In this document: one piece after another, positions 22,240 through 30,700 of the stretch
Layout of the letters: each line of letters begins with the position of its first letter
Numbering within the stretch: position 1 is the stretch's first letter
Source: Sphingomonas dokdonensis
Lineage (GTDB): Bacteria > Pseudomonadota > Alphaproteobacteria > Sphingomonadales > Sphingomonadaceae
NCBI RefSeq assembly: GCF_002197685.1
Contig: NZ_NBBI01000001.1
Coordinates: 806,001-870,000, forward strand
Reading direction: 5' to 3'
Length of the DNA: 64,000 nucleotides
Made by a program: the position numbers and the translations under genes
The notes under the pieces: model-generated
Seen by the model: the letters and a program-made list of their open reading frames with translations, nothing else
Database searches by the model: none
Told to the model about the DNA's origin: nothing

Positions 22240-23364
22240 TCAGCGCTGCGGCATCACCAAATACTTTTCGCCCGTGGCGCGCTTGCCGAACGCGGCAATC
22301 GTCTCGGGATCGAGCATCTCGGAAAGCGCGATGCGCTTGGTGTACTTGCTGGCAAAGGTGGTCTTGAGCTCGCGCGCGACGCGATCACGCAGGTCCTTCG
22401 CTGCGTCGCTACCGATATCCTCAAGGAAATAGGTGAGCAGCCAACCGCCCATGCGCCAGCGCATGCCGAAGCCGCGGTTGAACTCGGTCGGGGCGGGGGA
22501 GAGGCCGCCGTAGAGATAGACCTGCTTCATCTGGCGCGAGCCATAGGGACCGTCGGCACGCTGGGTGCGCAGCGCGGCCTGCTCCATCGCGGTGAGGATC
22601 TGCCCGGCGAGCTTGCCGCCCCCAACTGCGTCAAAGGCGAGGTACGCGTTCGTCGCGGCGATCGCGTCGATCAGCTTGGGCAGGAAATCGTCGGCGGTCA
22701 TGTCGACCACATGCTCCGCGCCGAGATCGCGCAGCAGCGATGCCTGCGCCTCACTGCGCACGATATTGACCAGCGGCACGCCATCAGCGGCGCACAGCTT
22801 TACCAGCATTTGACCGAGGTTTGAGGCGGCGGCGGTGTGGACGAGGCCGCTATAGCCCTCGCGCTTCATCGTGCCGACCATGCCGAGTGCGGTGAGCGGA
22901 TTGACGTAGGACGAGGCGCCTTCCTCGGCGCTGGTGCCTTCGGGCACGATCATGCAATCGGCCGCGCGCACCTTGCGATATTGCGCGTAGAAACCGCCGC
23001 CGGCGAGCGCCACGGTCTTGCCGATCAGTGCCTGGGCCGCTGGAGACTGTCCCGCCGCGACCACTTCGCCTGCGCCCTCGTTGCCCACGGGCAGATCAAC
23101 GCCAGCGCGCGCCGATAGGGCACGCTGCACCGCCGGGTTCAGCGGCGCGGTTGCGGCATCGCCATCACGGGTAAACTGCGTCCCATCGGTGAGGGCGAGC
23201 AGCACCGCAAGATCGGACGGGTTGATCGGGGTCGCTTCGACGCGGACAAGCACGTCATCCTCGTTCAGCGACGGCAGCGGCATTTCCTGGAGCGACAGCT
23301 TCACCTGCCCCTCGGACGTCACGGTAGATACAAGGCGGCGGTAGGTGTCGGGCAGATCGGTCAT
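22240..23364 (-). CDS. MDR-superfamily zinc-binding-type dehydrogenase / quinone oxidoreductase
   Basis: This 374-residue medium-chain dehydrogenase/reductase has the N-terminal GroES-like fold (VRVEATPINPSDLAVL near residue 40-55) and a nucleotide-binding half with LVHTAAASNLGQMLVKL and LRDLGAEHVVDM. The catalytic-zinc cysteine pattern of alcohol dehydrogenases is absent, which points to the quinone oxidoreductase/enoyl reductase branch that reduces carbon-carbon double bonds with NADPH. The substrate is unknown. ATG 23364 has AGGAG upstream; the frame is open further 5' but without family sequence. It lies downstream of a Baeyer-Villiger monooxygenase on the same strand with a hairpin between, so the two may be separate units. 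Confidence 0.8.
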   Translation of the reverse strand: MTDLPDTYRRLVSTVTSEGQVKLSLQEMPLPSLNEDDVLVRVEATPINPSDLAVLLALTDGTQFTRDGDAATAPLNPAVQRALSARAGVDLPVGNEGAGEVVAAGQSPAAQALIGKTVALAGGGFYAQYRKVRAADCMIVPEGTSAEEGASSYVNPLTALGMVGTMKREGYSGLVHTAAASNLGQMLVKLCAADGVPLVNIVRSEAQASLLRDLGAEHVVDMTADDFLPKLIDAIAATNAYLAFDAVGGGKLAGQILTAMEQAALRTQRADGPYGSRQMKQVYLYGGLSPAPTEFNRGFGMRWRMGGWLLTYFLEDIGSDAAKDLRDRVARELKTTFASKYTKRIALSEMLDPETIAAFGKRATGEKYLVMPQR

Positions 23365-23441
23365 GGCGGCTCCTCTCGAAAGCTCTGTTGATGCCGGCTG
23401 TCCTTCTCCCCCGCGCGGCGCGATGTCGAGCCTATAAGTGG

Positions 23442-23464
23442 CGGCGCGGCGGCAAACCGCGCCG
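23442..23464 (-). terminator. Hairpin terminator after the Baeyer-Villiger monooxygenase gene
   Basis: A perfect 8-bp inverted repeat, 23442-23449 with 23457-23464, encloses a 7-base loop. It begins 14 bases after the monooxygenase stop. There is no T-run, so the call is moderate. Confidence 0.5.
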
Positions 23465-23477
23465 GATGGGGTGTGCT

Positions 23478-25298
23478 TCAGGCCAGGGTCATGCCCTTCA
23501 TGCTCCCTTCCTCGCGCCAATCCTTGATGATCCGGAAGAAGGCGTTTGGACCCTTGCCATAGCTGGAGAAGCTGGCGGCCTTGGGGCTCAATTGACCTTC
23601 GCCATTGTAATAGCCGGGGGTGCATTCCTCGAGGAACTTGCGGCGATCGAGCACGGCGGAGAGAATCTGCTGCGTCCATGCTTCCTCGGCCTCTTCGGTC
23701 GGCTCGATGCGCGATTTCTGCGAGCGGCGCGCTTCGCCGATAATGTGCGCGGCGTGACCGGCCTGTTCGAGCAGCGCGTGCGGATAATTCGCGGTGAAGC
23801 CCGACTGGACGACGGAGAAGATGAACATGTTGGGGAAGCCGTTCACCGTCATGCCGTGCAGCGTCTTGCCGCCATCGGCCCATTTCTCCTCCAGCGTCCG
23901 ACCGCCGATGCCGCGCACGTCATAGCCGGCGCGGCGCGCGTAGCTGGTGCCGACCTCGAAGCCGGTGCCGAAGATGAGGCAATCGAGCTTATACTCCTTG
24001 CCGGCGACGACAACGCCGTCGCGGGTGATCCGCTCGACGCCCTGGCCCTGTGTGTCGACCAGCTTGACGTTGGGGCGATTGAAGGTGGCGAGATAGTCGT
24101 CGTGAAAGCAGGGGCGCTTGCAGAACTGATTGTACCACGGCTTCAGCGCGTCGGCGGTGGCGGGATCCTGCACCACGTCGTCAACGCGTGCGCGGATCGA
24201 TTCCATTTTCTGGAAGTCGGCCAGCTGCACGAGCTCGTCGGGGTTCTCGGCGCCGGCCTTTACCGCCTTCATGCGTGCGATCATGCCGAGGTTGCGGATG
24301 ATGTCGGTCCAGCCGTCGTTGACCAAATCCTCCTCCGCCCAGCCGCCTGATACGAGCGTGTTGAAATTTTCCATGCGATCGCGGTGCCAGCCGGGGGTGA
24401 GCGACTGCGCCCATTGCTCGTCGGTCGGCCGATCGCCGCGTACGTCGATCGACGAGGGCGTGCGCTGGAAGACGTAGAGCTGCTTGGCGGTGGCGCCGAG
24501 ATGCGGGACGCATTGCACCGCGGTCGCGCCGGTGCCGATGATGCCGACTACCTTGTCGCCGAGCTTGTCCAGCCCGCCATTCTGGTCACCGCCGGTATAG
24601 GCATAGTCCCAGCGGCTGGTGTGGAAGGTGTGGCCCTGAAACTGTTCGATACCGGGGATGCCGGGGAGCTTTGGGCGATGCAGCGGGCCATTCGCCATGA
24701 CCACGAAGCGCGCCTTGATCGCGTCGCCGCGATTGGTGAATACCGTCCAGCGGCGGGTGTCCTCGTCCCATGCCATGTCGGTGACTTCGGTCTGGAACAG
24801 GACGTCATGATAAAGGTCGAATCGCTCGGCGATGCGGCGTGAGTAGGCGCGGATTTCCGGACCCTGGCTGTACTTGCGCTCGGGCATGAAGCCCGTTTCC
24901 TCCAGCAGCGGCAGGTAGACGTAACTTTCGATGTCGCAGGCAGCGCCGGGGTAACGATTCCAATACCAGGTGCCGCCGAACTCGCCGCCCTTCTCGATGA
25001 TGCGAATGTCCTCGACGCCGGCTTCGCGCAGCTTGGCGCCGGCGAGAAGGCCACCGAAGCCGCCGCCGATCACGACGACCTCCTTCTGATCGGTGAGCGG
25101 CGCGCGCTCGATCGGTTGTTCGATATAGGGGTCTTCGAGATAATGGGCGAACTTACCATTCATCTCGACATATTGCTCGTTGGCGTCGGTGCGCAGGCGC
25201 TTGTCGCGCTCCGCCAGATATTTGGCTTTCAGCGCGGCCGGATCGAAGCCGAACTGCTCATCCGGCGCGGTGTGCACCGCCTGCGACTCGAGTGTCAT
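23478..25298 (-). CDS. Flavin-containing Baeyer-Villiger monooxygenase (type I)
   Basis: This 606-residue FAD/NADPH enzyme should insert an oxygen next to a ketone to give an ester or lactone. The FAD fold appears as VVVIGGGFGGLLAG (about residue 75), followed by FGGTWYWNRYPGAACDIES. The Baeyer-Villiger fingerprint FxGxxxHTxxW is present as FQGHTFHTSRW, and the NADPH Rossmann motif is GIIGTGATAVQ. An N-terminal extension of about 70 residues before the FAD motif matches the cyclohexanone/phenylacetone-type group. The substrate cannot be told from sequence. The start ATG 25298 lies 32 bases below a candidate -10 element and a palindrome that could be an operator. Confidence 0.9.
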   Translation of the reverse strand: MTLESQAVHTAPDEQFGFDPAALKAKYLAERDKRLRTDANEQYVEMNGKFAHYLEDPYIEQPIERAPLTDQKEVVVIGGGFGGLLAGAKLREAGVEDIRIIEKGGEFGGTWYWNRYPGAACDIESYVYLPLLEETGFMPERKYSQGPEIRAYSRRIAERFDLYHDVLFQTEVTDMAWDEDTRRWTVFTNRGDAIKARFVVMANGPLHRPKLPGIPGIEQFQGHTFHTSRWDYAYTGGDQNGGLDKLGDKVVGIIGTGATAVQCVPHLGATAKQLYVFQRTPSSIDVRGDRPTDEQWAQSLTPGWHRDRMENFNTLVSGGWAEEDLVNDGWTDIIRNLGMIARMKAVKAGAENPDELVQLADFQKMESIRARVDDVVQDPATADALKPWYNQFCKRPCFHDDYLATFNRPNVKLVDTQGQGVERITRDGVVVAGKEYKLDCLIFGTGFEVGTSYARRAGYDVRGIGGRTLEEKWADGGKTLHGMTVNGFPNMFIFSVVQSGFTANYPHALLEQAGHAAHIIGEARRSQKSRIEPTEEAEEAWTQQILSAVLDRRKFLEECTPGYYNGEGQLSPKAASFSSYGKGPNAFFRIIKDWREEGSMKGMTLA

Positions 25299-25308
25299 TT
25301 GCCTCTCC

Positions 25309-25336
25309 GCGTTCTCGTTTATTGGAACGCATTATG
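25309..25336 (-). promoter_or_regulatory. Candidate promoter and operator of the monooxygenase gene
   Basis: On the minus strand a CATAAT -10-like hexamer (25331-25336) is followed directly by an inverted repeat, GCGTTC (25309-25314) and GAACGC (25325-25330), spaced 10 bases. A dyad placed over the expected transcription start suits a repressor such as a TetR-type protein. No convincing -35 box or regulator gene is next to it. Confidence 0.3.
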
Positions 25337-25384
25337 GCTTAGCGCCGCCCGGGACGGTAGATTTAATTTGCGCTGGTGGAGTGC

Positions 25385-26140
25385 TTAACGCTCCAGCCGC
25401 CCGTCGCCGATCGCGGATGCCTCGAACGGGAAGAGGGTGTCGGGATCGGGTTTGCCTACATCCTCAGCGATCTTTGCCGGTGCAAGCTCGCGCAACAGAT
25501 GCTGGATGATAGCGCGGCGGGCCTTTTTCTTGTGATCGGCGCGCACGCAGATCCAGGGCGCTGCCGGCGTACTGGTGCGGCTGAGCATCGTGTCGCGTGC
25601 GGCGCTGTAATCGTCCCACTTCTCCTGCGCGACTGCATCAAGCGCGGAGATCTTCAGCGCCTTCAACGGATCGCTGCGGCGAGATTCCAGCCGCTCGGCC
25701 TGCTCTTCGCGAGAGATGTCGAGCCACAGCTTTACCAGCTTGATTCCATCGGCGACCAGCATGGCCTCAAAGCCGGGAACGTCCTCAAGGAAGCGAGCCT
25801 GCGCTTCGGGCGAGGAGAAGCCGTTCACCACCTCGACGCCTGCGCGATTGTACCAGCTGCGGTTGAAGATCACGAGCTCGCCGGCGGCGGGTAGGTGCGC
25901 GACGTAGCGCTGGAAGAACCATTGCGTGCGTTCATGCTCGGTCGGCTTTGGCAGCGCGACAACGCGAGTCTGGCGGACGGCGAGGTGGCGGGTGAGCGTG
26001 CGTTTCGTCCCGTCCTTGCCCGCCGTGTCGCGCCCTTCGAGCACGACAACCGCGCGGTCATCGTTCTCGGCTGCCCAGCCCTGGTAGCGGACCAGCGCGA
26101 CCTGAAGCGCGTGATCTTCTGCCGCGTGATCCCCTCCCAT
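25385..26140 (-). CDS. ppk2: Polyphosphate kinase 2 family protein (PPK2)
   Basis: This 251-residue PPK2-type kinase uses polyphosphate to phosphorylate nucleotides. The Walker A motif is EGRDTAGKDGT (33-43), the lid region is RSWYNRAGVEVVNGF, and WLDISREEQAERL follows. The single-domain length fits class I or III PPK2; which nucleotide it prefers is not readable. It starts three bases after the thiolase stop, so it sits in that operon. An AGGAGG-like GGAGGGG occurs just inside the coding region, after the ATG at 26140, but no in-frame start follows it, so 26140 is kept. Confidence 0.88.
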   Translation of the reverse strand: MGGDHAAEDHALQVALVRYQGWAAENDDRAVVVLEGRDTAGKDGTKRTLTRHLAVRQTRVVALPKPTEHERTQWFFQRYVAHLPAAGELVIFNRSWYNRAGVEVVNGFSSPEAQARFLEDVPGFEAMLVADGIKLVKLWLDISREEQAERLESRRSDPLKALKISALDAVAQEKWDDYSAARDTMLSRTSTPAAPWICVRADHKKKARRAIIQHLLRELAPAKIAEDVGKPDPDTLFPFEASAIGDGRLER

Positions 26141-26143
26141 CGC

Positions 26144-27328
26144 TTAGACCAGCTCGACGGCGATGGCGGTGGCTTCGCCGCCGCCGATGCAGAGGCTGGC
26201 GACGCCGCGCTTCTTGCCGTGATGCTTCAGCGCCGCGATCAGCGTGGTGATGATCCGCGCGCCCGAGGCGCCGATCGGGTGGCCGAGCGCCGTCGCGCCG
26301 CCGTGGACGTTGATCTTGTCATGCGGGATGCCGAGGTCGCGCATCGCGAACATGGCGACGCAGGCAAACGCCTCGTTGATCTCGAACAGGTCGACGTCGT
26401 CGATCGACCAGCCGGCCTTGTCCAGCAGCTTCTGAATCGCACCGACCGGCGCGGTGGTGAAGGCGGACGGCTCCTGCGCGTGCGCCGAATGGGCGATGAT
26501 GCGCGCCACTGGCTTCTGCCCCTTGGCCGCGGCGACGCTCGCCTTGGTCAGGACGAGCGCGGCGGCGCCGTCGGAAATGGAGGAGCTGGTGGCGGCGGTG
26601 ATCGTGCCGTCCTTGGCGAAGGCGGGCTTCAGCGTCGGGATCTTGTCCGGCATGCCGCGGCCGGGCTGCTCGTCGGTGTCGACGACCACCTCGCCCTTGC
26701 GAGTGGCGACCGTCACCGGCGTGATTTCCTCGGCAAAAGCACCCGACGTGATCGCTGCTTGCGCGCGGCGCAGCGACTCGATCGAGTAATCGTCCTGCGC
26801 CTGGCGGGTGAGCTGATAGTCGTTGGCCGTATCCTGCGCGAAGGTGCCCATTGCGCGGCCGGCCTCATAGGCGTCTTCCAGACCGTCGAGGAACATGTGG
26901 TCGTAGGCCGTGTCATGACCAATACGCGCGCCCGAGCGATGCTTCTTCAGAAGATACGGCGCGTTGGTCATGCTCTCCATGCCGCCGGCGACGATCAGGT
27001 CGGCGGAGCCGGCGGCGATCGCCTCGGCGCCCATGATCACCGTCTGCATGCCCGAGCCGCAGACCTTGTTGACCGTGGTGGCCTGTACCGACTTGGGCAG
27101 GCCGGCCTTGATCGCTGCCTGACGCGCCGGCGCCTGACCGAGACCCGCGGGCAGCACGCAGCCCATGTAGATGCGCTCCACCGCCGCGCCGTCGACGCCG
27201 GCCCGCTCGACCGCCGCCTTCACCGCCGTGGCGCCAAGATCGGTTGCCGAGACATCGGCGAGCGCCCCCTGCATGCCCCCCATCGGCGTGCGTGCGTAGG
27301 ACAGGATAACGACGGGATCGGTGGCCAT
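26144..27328 (-). CDS. Acetyl-CoA C-acyltransferase (thiolase II type)
   Basis: This 394-residue thiolase condenses two acetyl-CoA or cleaves 3-ketoacyl-CoA. The acylated cysteine is Cys90 in VNKVCGSGMQ, the histidine lies in GGATALGHPIGASGAR, and the second cysteine in LCIGGGEATAIAVE. These and the length match the biosynthetic acetoacetyl-CoA thiolases (PhaA/AtoB), although no PHB genes are nearby. ATG 27328 gives the normal N-terminus and has GGAG about 10 bases upstream. It is followed closely by the PPK2 gene and is divergent from a small membrane protein gene. Confidence 0.92.
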   Translation of the reverse strand: MATDPVVILSYARTPMGGMQGALADVSATDLGATAVKAAVERAGVDGAAVERIYMGCVLPAGLGQAPARQAAIKAGLPKSVQATTVNKVCGSGMQTVIMGAEAIAAGSADLIVAGGMESMTNAPYLLKKHRSGARIGHDTAYDHMFLDGLEDAYEAGRAMGTFAQDTANDYQLTRQAQDDYSIESLRRAQAAITSGAFAEEITPVTVATRKGEVVVDTDEQPGRGMPDKIPTLKPAFAKDGTITAATSSSISDGAAALVLTKASVAAAKGQKPVARIIAHSAHAQEPSAFTTAPVGAIQKLLDKAGWSIDDVDLFEINEAFACVAMFAMRDLGIPHDKINVHGGATALGHPIGASGARIITTLIAALKHHGKKRGVASLCIGGGEATAIAVELV

Positions 27329-27416
27329 GTGAATGCTGCTCCGCGGCAAAAGTGTTTGAACCGATCTAGTCACGACGGTCGGCGAATACAAAGGCCGTGA
27401 TCGGCGTTGGGCGTCG

Positions 27417-27668
27417 ATGGACACCGTAACCGACGTGCTCAAATGGGCCGCCTCGATCAGCGGCATGATCGCTGCCTTCATGGTTTCGCTCGATAATGGG
27501 CGAAGGGTGACCGGCTGGGGCTTCGTGCTGTTCGTGGGATCGTCGATCTGCTGGATCAGCGGGGCAGCGCTCACCGAAGACTGGGCATTGGGCACGCAAA
27601 ATGTCGTGCTGTTCGGGATCAACCTGTTCGGCGTCTATCGCTATCTGATACGCAAGAAGGGTGTCTGA
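27417..27668 (+). CDS. Small membrane protein of unknown function
   Basis: I do not recognise a family with confidence. The 83 residues form about three hydrophobic segments (near 10-25, 32-50 and 60-76), the last followed by a basic tail YRYLIRKKGV, which suggests a small inner-membrane protein with a cytoplasmic C-terminus. The reading frame is supported by its overlap with the next gene: its TGA falls inside the first codons of the prepilin peptidase, an eight-base overlap. The ATG at 27417 lies 88 bases from the divergent thiolase start. Confidence 0.7.
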   Translation: MDTVTDVLKWAASISGMIAAFMVSLDNGRRVTGWGFVLFVGSSICWISGAALTEDWALGTQNVVLFGINLFGVYRYLIRKKGV

Positions 27669-28410
27669 CCTTTTCTGGCCGCTTTCACTCGCCGCCCTTG
27701 GCGCGATCATCGGCAGCTTCCTGGCAACCGTCGCCGTCCGCTGGCCGGAGGGCCGATCCGCGCTGACCGGCCGATCACTGTGTGACGGGTGTGGCGCGCC
27801 AGTTCAGGCGCGCGATCTCGTGCCGATCATCAGCATGCTGTCGTTGCGCGGTAAGGCGCGCTGCTGCCGCACAAGGATTGCTGGATTGCATCTGCAAGTC
27901 GAGCTTGCCTGCCTGCTGGTGGGGCTGCTTGCGGGAACGGTGGCGGGGGGCGTTGCGGGGCTGGCGATCGCGGCGTTCGGCTGGATGCTGGTGCTGATTG
28001 CGGCACTCGATGCGACCGAGCTGTGGATCCCCGACCCGCTGATTGCGGTATTGGCGGTGGGTGGGTTGCTGGCGGCATCGATCCTGCCGCCGCCAATTAC
28101 TGACCGGTTGATCGGCGGCGTCGCGGGGTTTGGCTCTCTGTGGTTGATCGGCTTTGGCTATCGCCATGCGCGGGGCGTGGAAGGGCTGGGCGGCGCCGAT
28201 CCCAAGCTCTTCGGGGCGATCGGACTGTGGCTTGGGTGGCGGCTGCTGCCGGCTGTGCTGCTGTGCGCCGCGTTGGTCGGGCTAGGCGTGGTAGCGGTGC
28301 GTGTCGTTACCGGGCGAGCGGTGGCGCGTGACGATGCGCTGCCGTTTGGCAGCTTTCTCGCGGCTGCGGCTTACCCGGGATTGCTCCTCATGATATATTT
28401 GATGCCATGA
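27661..28410 (+). CDS. Prepilin peptidase (A24 family)
   Basis: This 249-residue integral membrane aspartic protease should cleave type IV prepilin-like leader peptides at the cytoplasmic face. The catalytic aspartates are Asp117 in ALDATELWIPD and Asp180 in GLGGADPKLFG, matching the family's GxGD-type second motif. An N-terminal domain has Cys41 and Cys44 (CDGCG) and an unusual adjacent pair Cys68-Cys69 in ARCCRT, where most relatives have CxxC. The start is GTG at 27661, overlapping the preceding small gene, and the stop overlaps the next gene by four bases. No pilin, secretin or ATPase gene is in the window, so its substrates lie elsewhere. Confidence 0.88.
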   Translation: MSDLFWPLSLAALGAIIGSFLATVAVRWPEGRSALTGRSLCDGCGAPVQARDLVPIISMLSLRGKARCCRTRIAGLHLQVELACLLVGLLAGTVAGGVAGLAIAAFGWMLVLIAALDATELWIPDPLIAVLAVGGLLAASILPPPITDRLIGGVAGFGSLWLIGFGYRHARGVEGLGGADPKLFGAIGLWLGWRLLPAVLLCAALVGLGVVAVRVVTGRAVARDDALPFGSFLAAAAYPGLLLMIYLMP

Positions 28411-28850
28411 TCGCGTTGCTCCTCGCGCTTGCCGCCGCCGATCCGCCAAAGACGGTCACCTCGATCGACGGCCTGCCGCTGGGTGGGCTGCCGCCGCAGT
28501 CACTCCCGACGGAAGGGTGCGCGGCCTATCTCTTCAGCGCGGGCAAGACGCGCGCGCTGGCGGCGGTTGCGAGTGCGCAGGCGGGGATCTTGCGCGTGTC
28601 CATTGGGGGCACGCCTATCGACCTGGTTCGCACGACGCAAAGTGGCAGCGCCGGCTACGGCTTTGCCGGTGTCACGCAATATACTGGCGGTGGTGCGGCC
28701 GCGACGCTCGACCTTTCGATTCAGACGCAGCGCTCGCTGACCCAAGGCGCCGTGATCGATCAGGCTACGTTGCGGATCGACCGATCGGGCGAGGACACGA
28801 TCATCTTGCCACTCGCCGGCCTGATCGGTTGCGCCCAGCAGGCGTCATGA
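28407..28850 (+). CDS. Small exported protein of unknown function
   Basis: This is an unrecognised 147-residue protein. The N-terminus MIALLLALAAADPP is a short hydrophobic signal-like segment. The rest is rich in Gly, Ser, Thr and Ala with predicted beta-strand alternation and two cysteines, one near residue 38 and one near 143. Its ATG overlaps the prepilin peptidase stop by four bases, so the two are translationally coupled. A role in the same export or pilus pathway is inference only. Confidence 0.65.
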   Translation: MIALLLALAAADPPKTVTSIDGLPLGGLPPQSLPTEGCAAYLFSAGKTRALAAVASAQAGILRVSIGGTPIDLVRTTQSGSAGYGFAGVTQYTGGGAAATLDLSIQTQRSLTQGAVIDQATLRIDRSGEDTIILPLAGLIGCAQQAS

Positions 28851-28884
28851 TCCGGATACCATAAAAAGAAGGGGAGAGGACATC

Positions 28885-30294
28885 ATGAGGGACATTCTGA
28901 CCGCGCAACGCGAGAGCTTCATGGCCGCGCTGCCGGAGCCGATGGCGGTCCGGAAGGACCGGCTGAAACGTGCGGCGGCGATGGTGCGCGACCATGCCGA
29001 CCGCTTCTGCGATGCGTTGAGCGAAGATTTCGGCCACCGCAGCCGCGAGCAATCGATGATCACCGACATCGGTGGCTCGATCGGCCCGATCAGCCATGCG
29101 CTGAAGAACCTCGACAAATGGGCGAAGCCGGAGAAGCGGGGGGTGCAATTCCCGCTCGGGCTGCTCGGCGCAAAGGCGTGGGTGGAATTTCAGCCCAAGG
29201 GCGTGATCGGCGTCATCGCGCCGTGGAATTTTCCCGTGAACCTCGTGATGGGCCCACTTGCCGGTGTGTTCGCGGCGGGCAATCGCGCGATGGTGAAGAC
29301 GAGCGAGTTTACGCCTGCGACTGCCGCCCTGTTTGAAGAGATTGCGGGGCGATATTTCGATCGGACCGAGCTGGCGTTCGTTTCCGGCGGGCCGGACGTG
29401 GGCAAGGCTTTTGCCGAACTGCCGTTCGATCATCTGCTGTTTACCGGCGCAACGGGTATCGGTCGGCATATCCTGCATGCCGCCGCCGACAATCTGACGC
29501 CGGTGACGCTGGAGCTTGGCGGCAAATCGCCGGTGATCGTGGGCAGGGATGCCGATATGCAGCAGGTGGCCGAGCGCGTGGCAGTGGGCAAGATGCTCAA
29601 CGCCGGGCAGATCTGCCTCGCGCCCGATTACGTGCTGGTGCCGTCCGATCAGGAGAATGCGGTCGTCGAGGGGCTGAAAACCGCGGCGAGCGCAATGTAT
29701 CCGACGCTGCTCGCCAATCCCGATTACACCAGCATCGTCAACGACCGCCACTATCAGCGATTGAACGACTGGATCGAGGATGCGCGGAGCAAGGGTGCCG
29801 ACGTCGAGGTGGTCAATCCCGCCAACGAGGATTTCGGCAGCACCAACAGCCGCAAAATGCCGCTGCACATCGTGCGCAATGTCACCGACGATATGACACT
29901 GATGCAGGAGGAGATCTTCGGTCCGGTGCTGCCGGTTCGCCGATACGACGGGATCGATGGCGCGATTGCCGAGGTGAACCGGCGGGATCGGCCGCTCGGC
30001 CTATATTATTTCGGCAAGGATGCTGACGAGCGGCGCCGCGTGCTGGACCGCACGATCTCGGGCGGCGTGACGATCGATGACGTCATTTTTCACGTGTCGA
30101 TGGAGGATCTGCCGTTCGGCGGGGTCGGGCCATCGGGCATGGGATCGTACCACGGCCTCGATGGCTTCCGTACGTTCAGCCATGCCAAGGCGGTGTATCA
30201 GCAATCCAAGCTGGACGTTGCAAAGCTTGCAGGGCTGAAGCCACCGTATGGCGCGGCGACTCGCAAGGCCATTTCGCGCCAGATCGGCGGCTGA
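28885..30294 (+). CDS. Coniferyl aldehyde dehydrogenase
   Basis: This 469-residue NAD(P)-dependent aldehyde dehydrogenase has the active-site Cys244 in NAGQICLAPDYV and the general base Glu210 in LELGGKSPVIVG. The cofactor block IAPWNFPVNLVMGPLAG is also present. The short length and QICLAPDY motif place it with coniferyl aldehyde dehydrogenases (CalB-like), which oxidise lignin-derived aromatic aldehydes, common in sphingomonads; a broader aliphatic role is possible. It follows a good ribosome binding site (GGGGAGAGGA) 35 bases after the exported-protein gene, and ends at a hairpin shared with a convergent gene. Confidence 0.88.
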   Translation: MRDILTAQRESFMAALPEPMAVRKDRLKRAAAMVRDHADRFCDALSEDFGHRSREQSMITDIGGSIGPISHALKNLDKWAKPEKRGVQFPLGLLGAKAWVEFQPKGVIGVIAPWNFPVNLVMGPLAGVFAAGNRAMVKTSEFTPATAALFEEIAGRYFDRTELAFVSGGPDVGKAFAELPFDHLLFTGATGIGRHILHAAADNLTPVTLELGGKSPVIVGRDADMQQVAERVAVGKMLNAGQICLAPDYVLVPSDQENAVVEGLKTAASAMYPTLLANPDYTSIVNDRHYQRLNDWIEDARSKGADVEVVNPANEDFGSTNSRKMPLHIVRNVTDDMTLMQEEIFGPVLPVRRYDGIDGAIAEVNRRDRPLGLYYFGKDADERRRVLDRTISGGVTIDDVIFHVSMEDLPFGGVGPSGMGSYHGLDGFRTFSHAKAVYQQSKLDVAKLAGLKPPYGAATRKAISRQIGG

Positions 30295-30301
30295 TGGAGT
30301 T

Positions 30302-30323
30302 CGGCGCGGGTGATACCGCGCCG
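30302..30323. terminator. Bidirectional hairpin terminator between convergent genes
   Basis: A perfect 8-bp stem, 30302-30309 with 30316-30323, has a 6-base loop. It lies between the aldehyde dehydrogenase stop (30294) and the end of the minus-strand DUF465 gene (30339). Confidence 0.55.
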
Positions 30324-30338
30324 TTCCCCGTTCTTGCG

Positions 30339-30494
30339 TCAGTGCGAGGAAATCTCTTCCTTCAGACGCAGCTTCTGTTTCTTGAGGTCTGCGATCAACA
30401 TGCTATCGGGCTGTGGCCGATGCCGTTCGTTGTCGATGCGCTGATCGAGCAGGGCATGCCTGGCCTCCAAAGCCGAACGATGCGCAGTCTGCAT
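30339..30494 (-). CDS. YdcH-like DUF465 small protein (51 residues)
   Basis: Reading the minus strand gives a 51-residue protein beginning MQTAHRSALEARHALLDQRI and ending ADLKKQKLRLKEEISSH. The pattern HxxLexxHxxLDxxI, followed by LKKqKLrLKEEI, is the DUF465 (YdcH) helical hairpin family, whose function is unknown. A very strong ribosome binding site, AAGGAGGT, lies 7 bases before the ATG, which supports the gene although it is short. A second DUF465 gene (30701-30898) runs in the opposite direction 206 bases away. An overlapping plus-strand frame (30294-30824) lacks family features and was left out. Confidence 0.88.
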   Translation of the reverse strand: MQTAHRSALEARHALLDQRIDNERHRPQPDSMLIADLKKQKLRLKEEISSH

Positions 30495-30522
30495 ATCAGG
30501 AACCTCCTTGCTTGCTTGACGG

Positions 30523-30551
30523 GACTCAGGAGTAAATCATCTCCCGGAGTC
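30523..30551 (-). promoter_or_regulatory. Hairpin in the leader of the minus-strand DUF465 gene
   Basis: Nested inverted repeats GACTC/GAGTC (30523-30527 with 30547-30551) and GGAG/CTCC (30529-30532 with 30541-30544) form an interrupted 9-bp stem with an 8-base A/T-rich loop. It lies about 30 bases before the ATG. It might be an operator or an RNA structure; neither is shown. Confidence 0.3.
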
Positions 30552-30700
30552 ATTGTCTCCACCGTAAGTTGGTTAATTTGGATCGGCCGACCTGCCGGCG
30601 CGACGTCTCGCTGCTGTAACGACAGCTTGCGACGGAGGCGGCACACTCTGCTAGGGACGCGGAAGCATCGGTACGGACGCAGGCGGGGCGGAGGCGAATC

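Noticed and set aside
25895-27400. Plus-strand frame of 501 codons over the PPK2 and thiolase genes
   Set aside because: Antisense to two genes with intact catalytic motifs; composition is that of a shadow frame.
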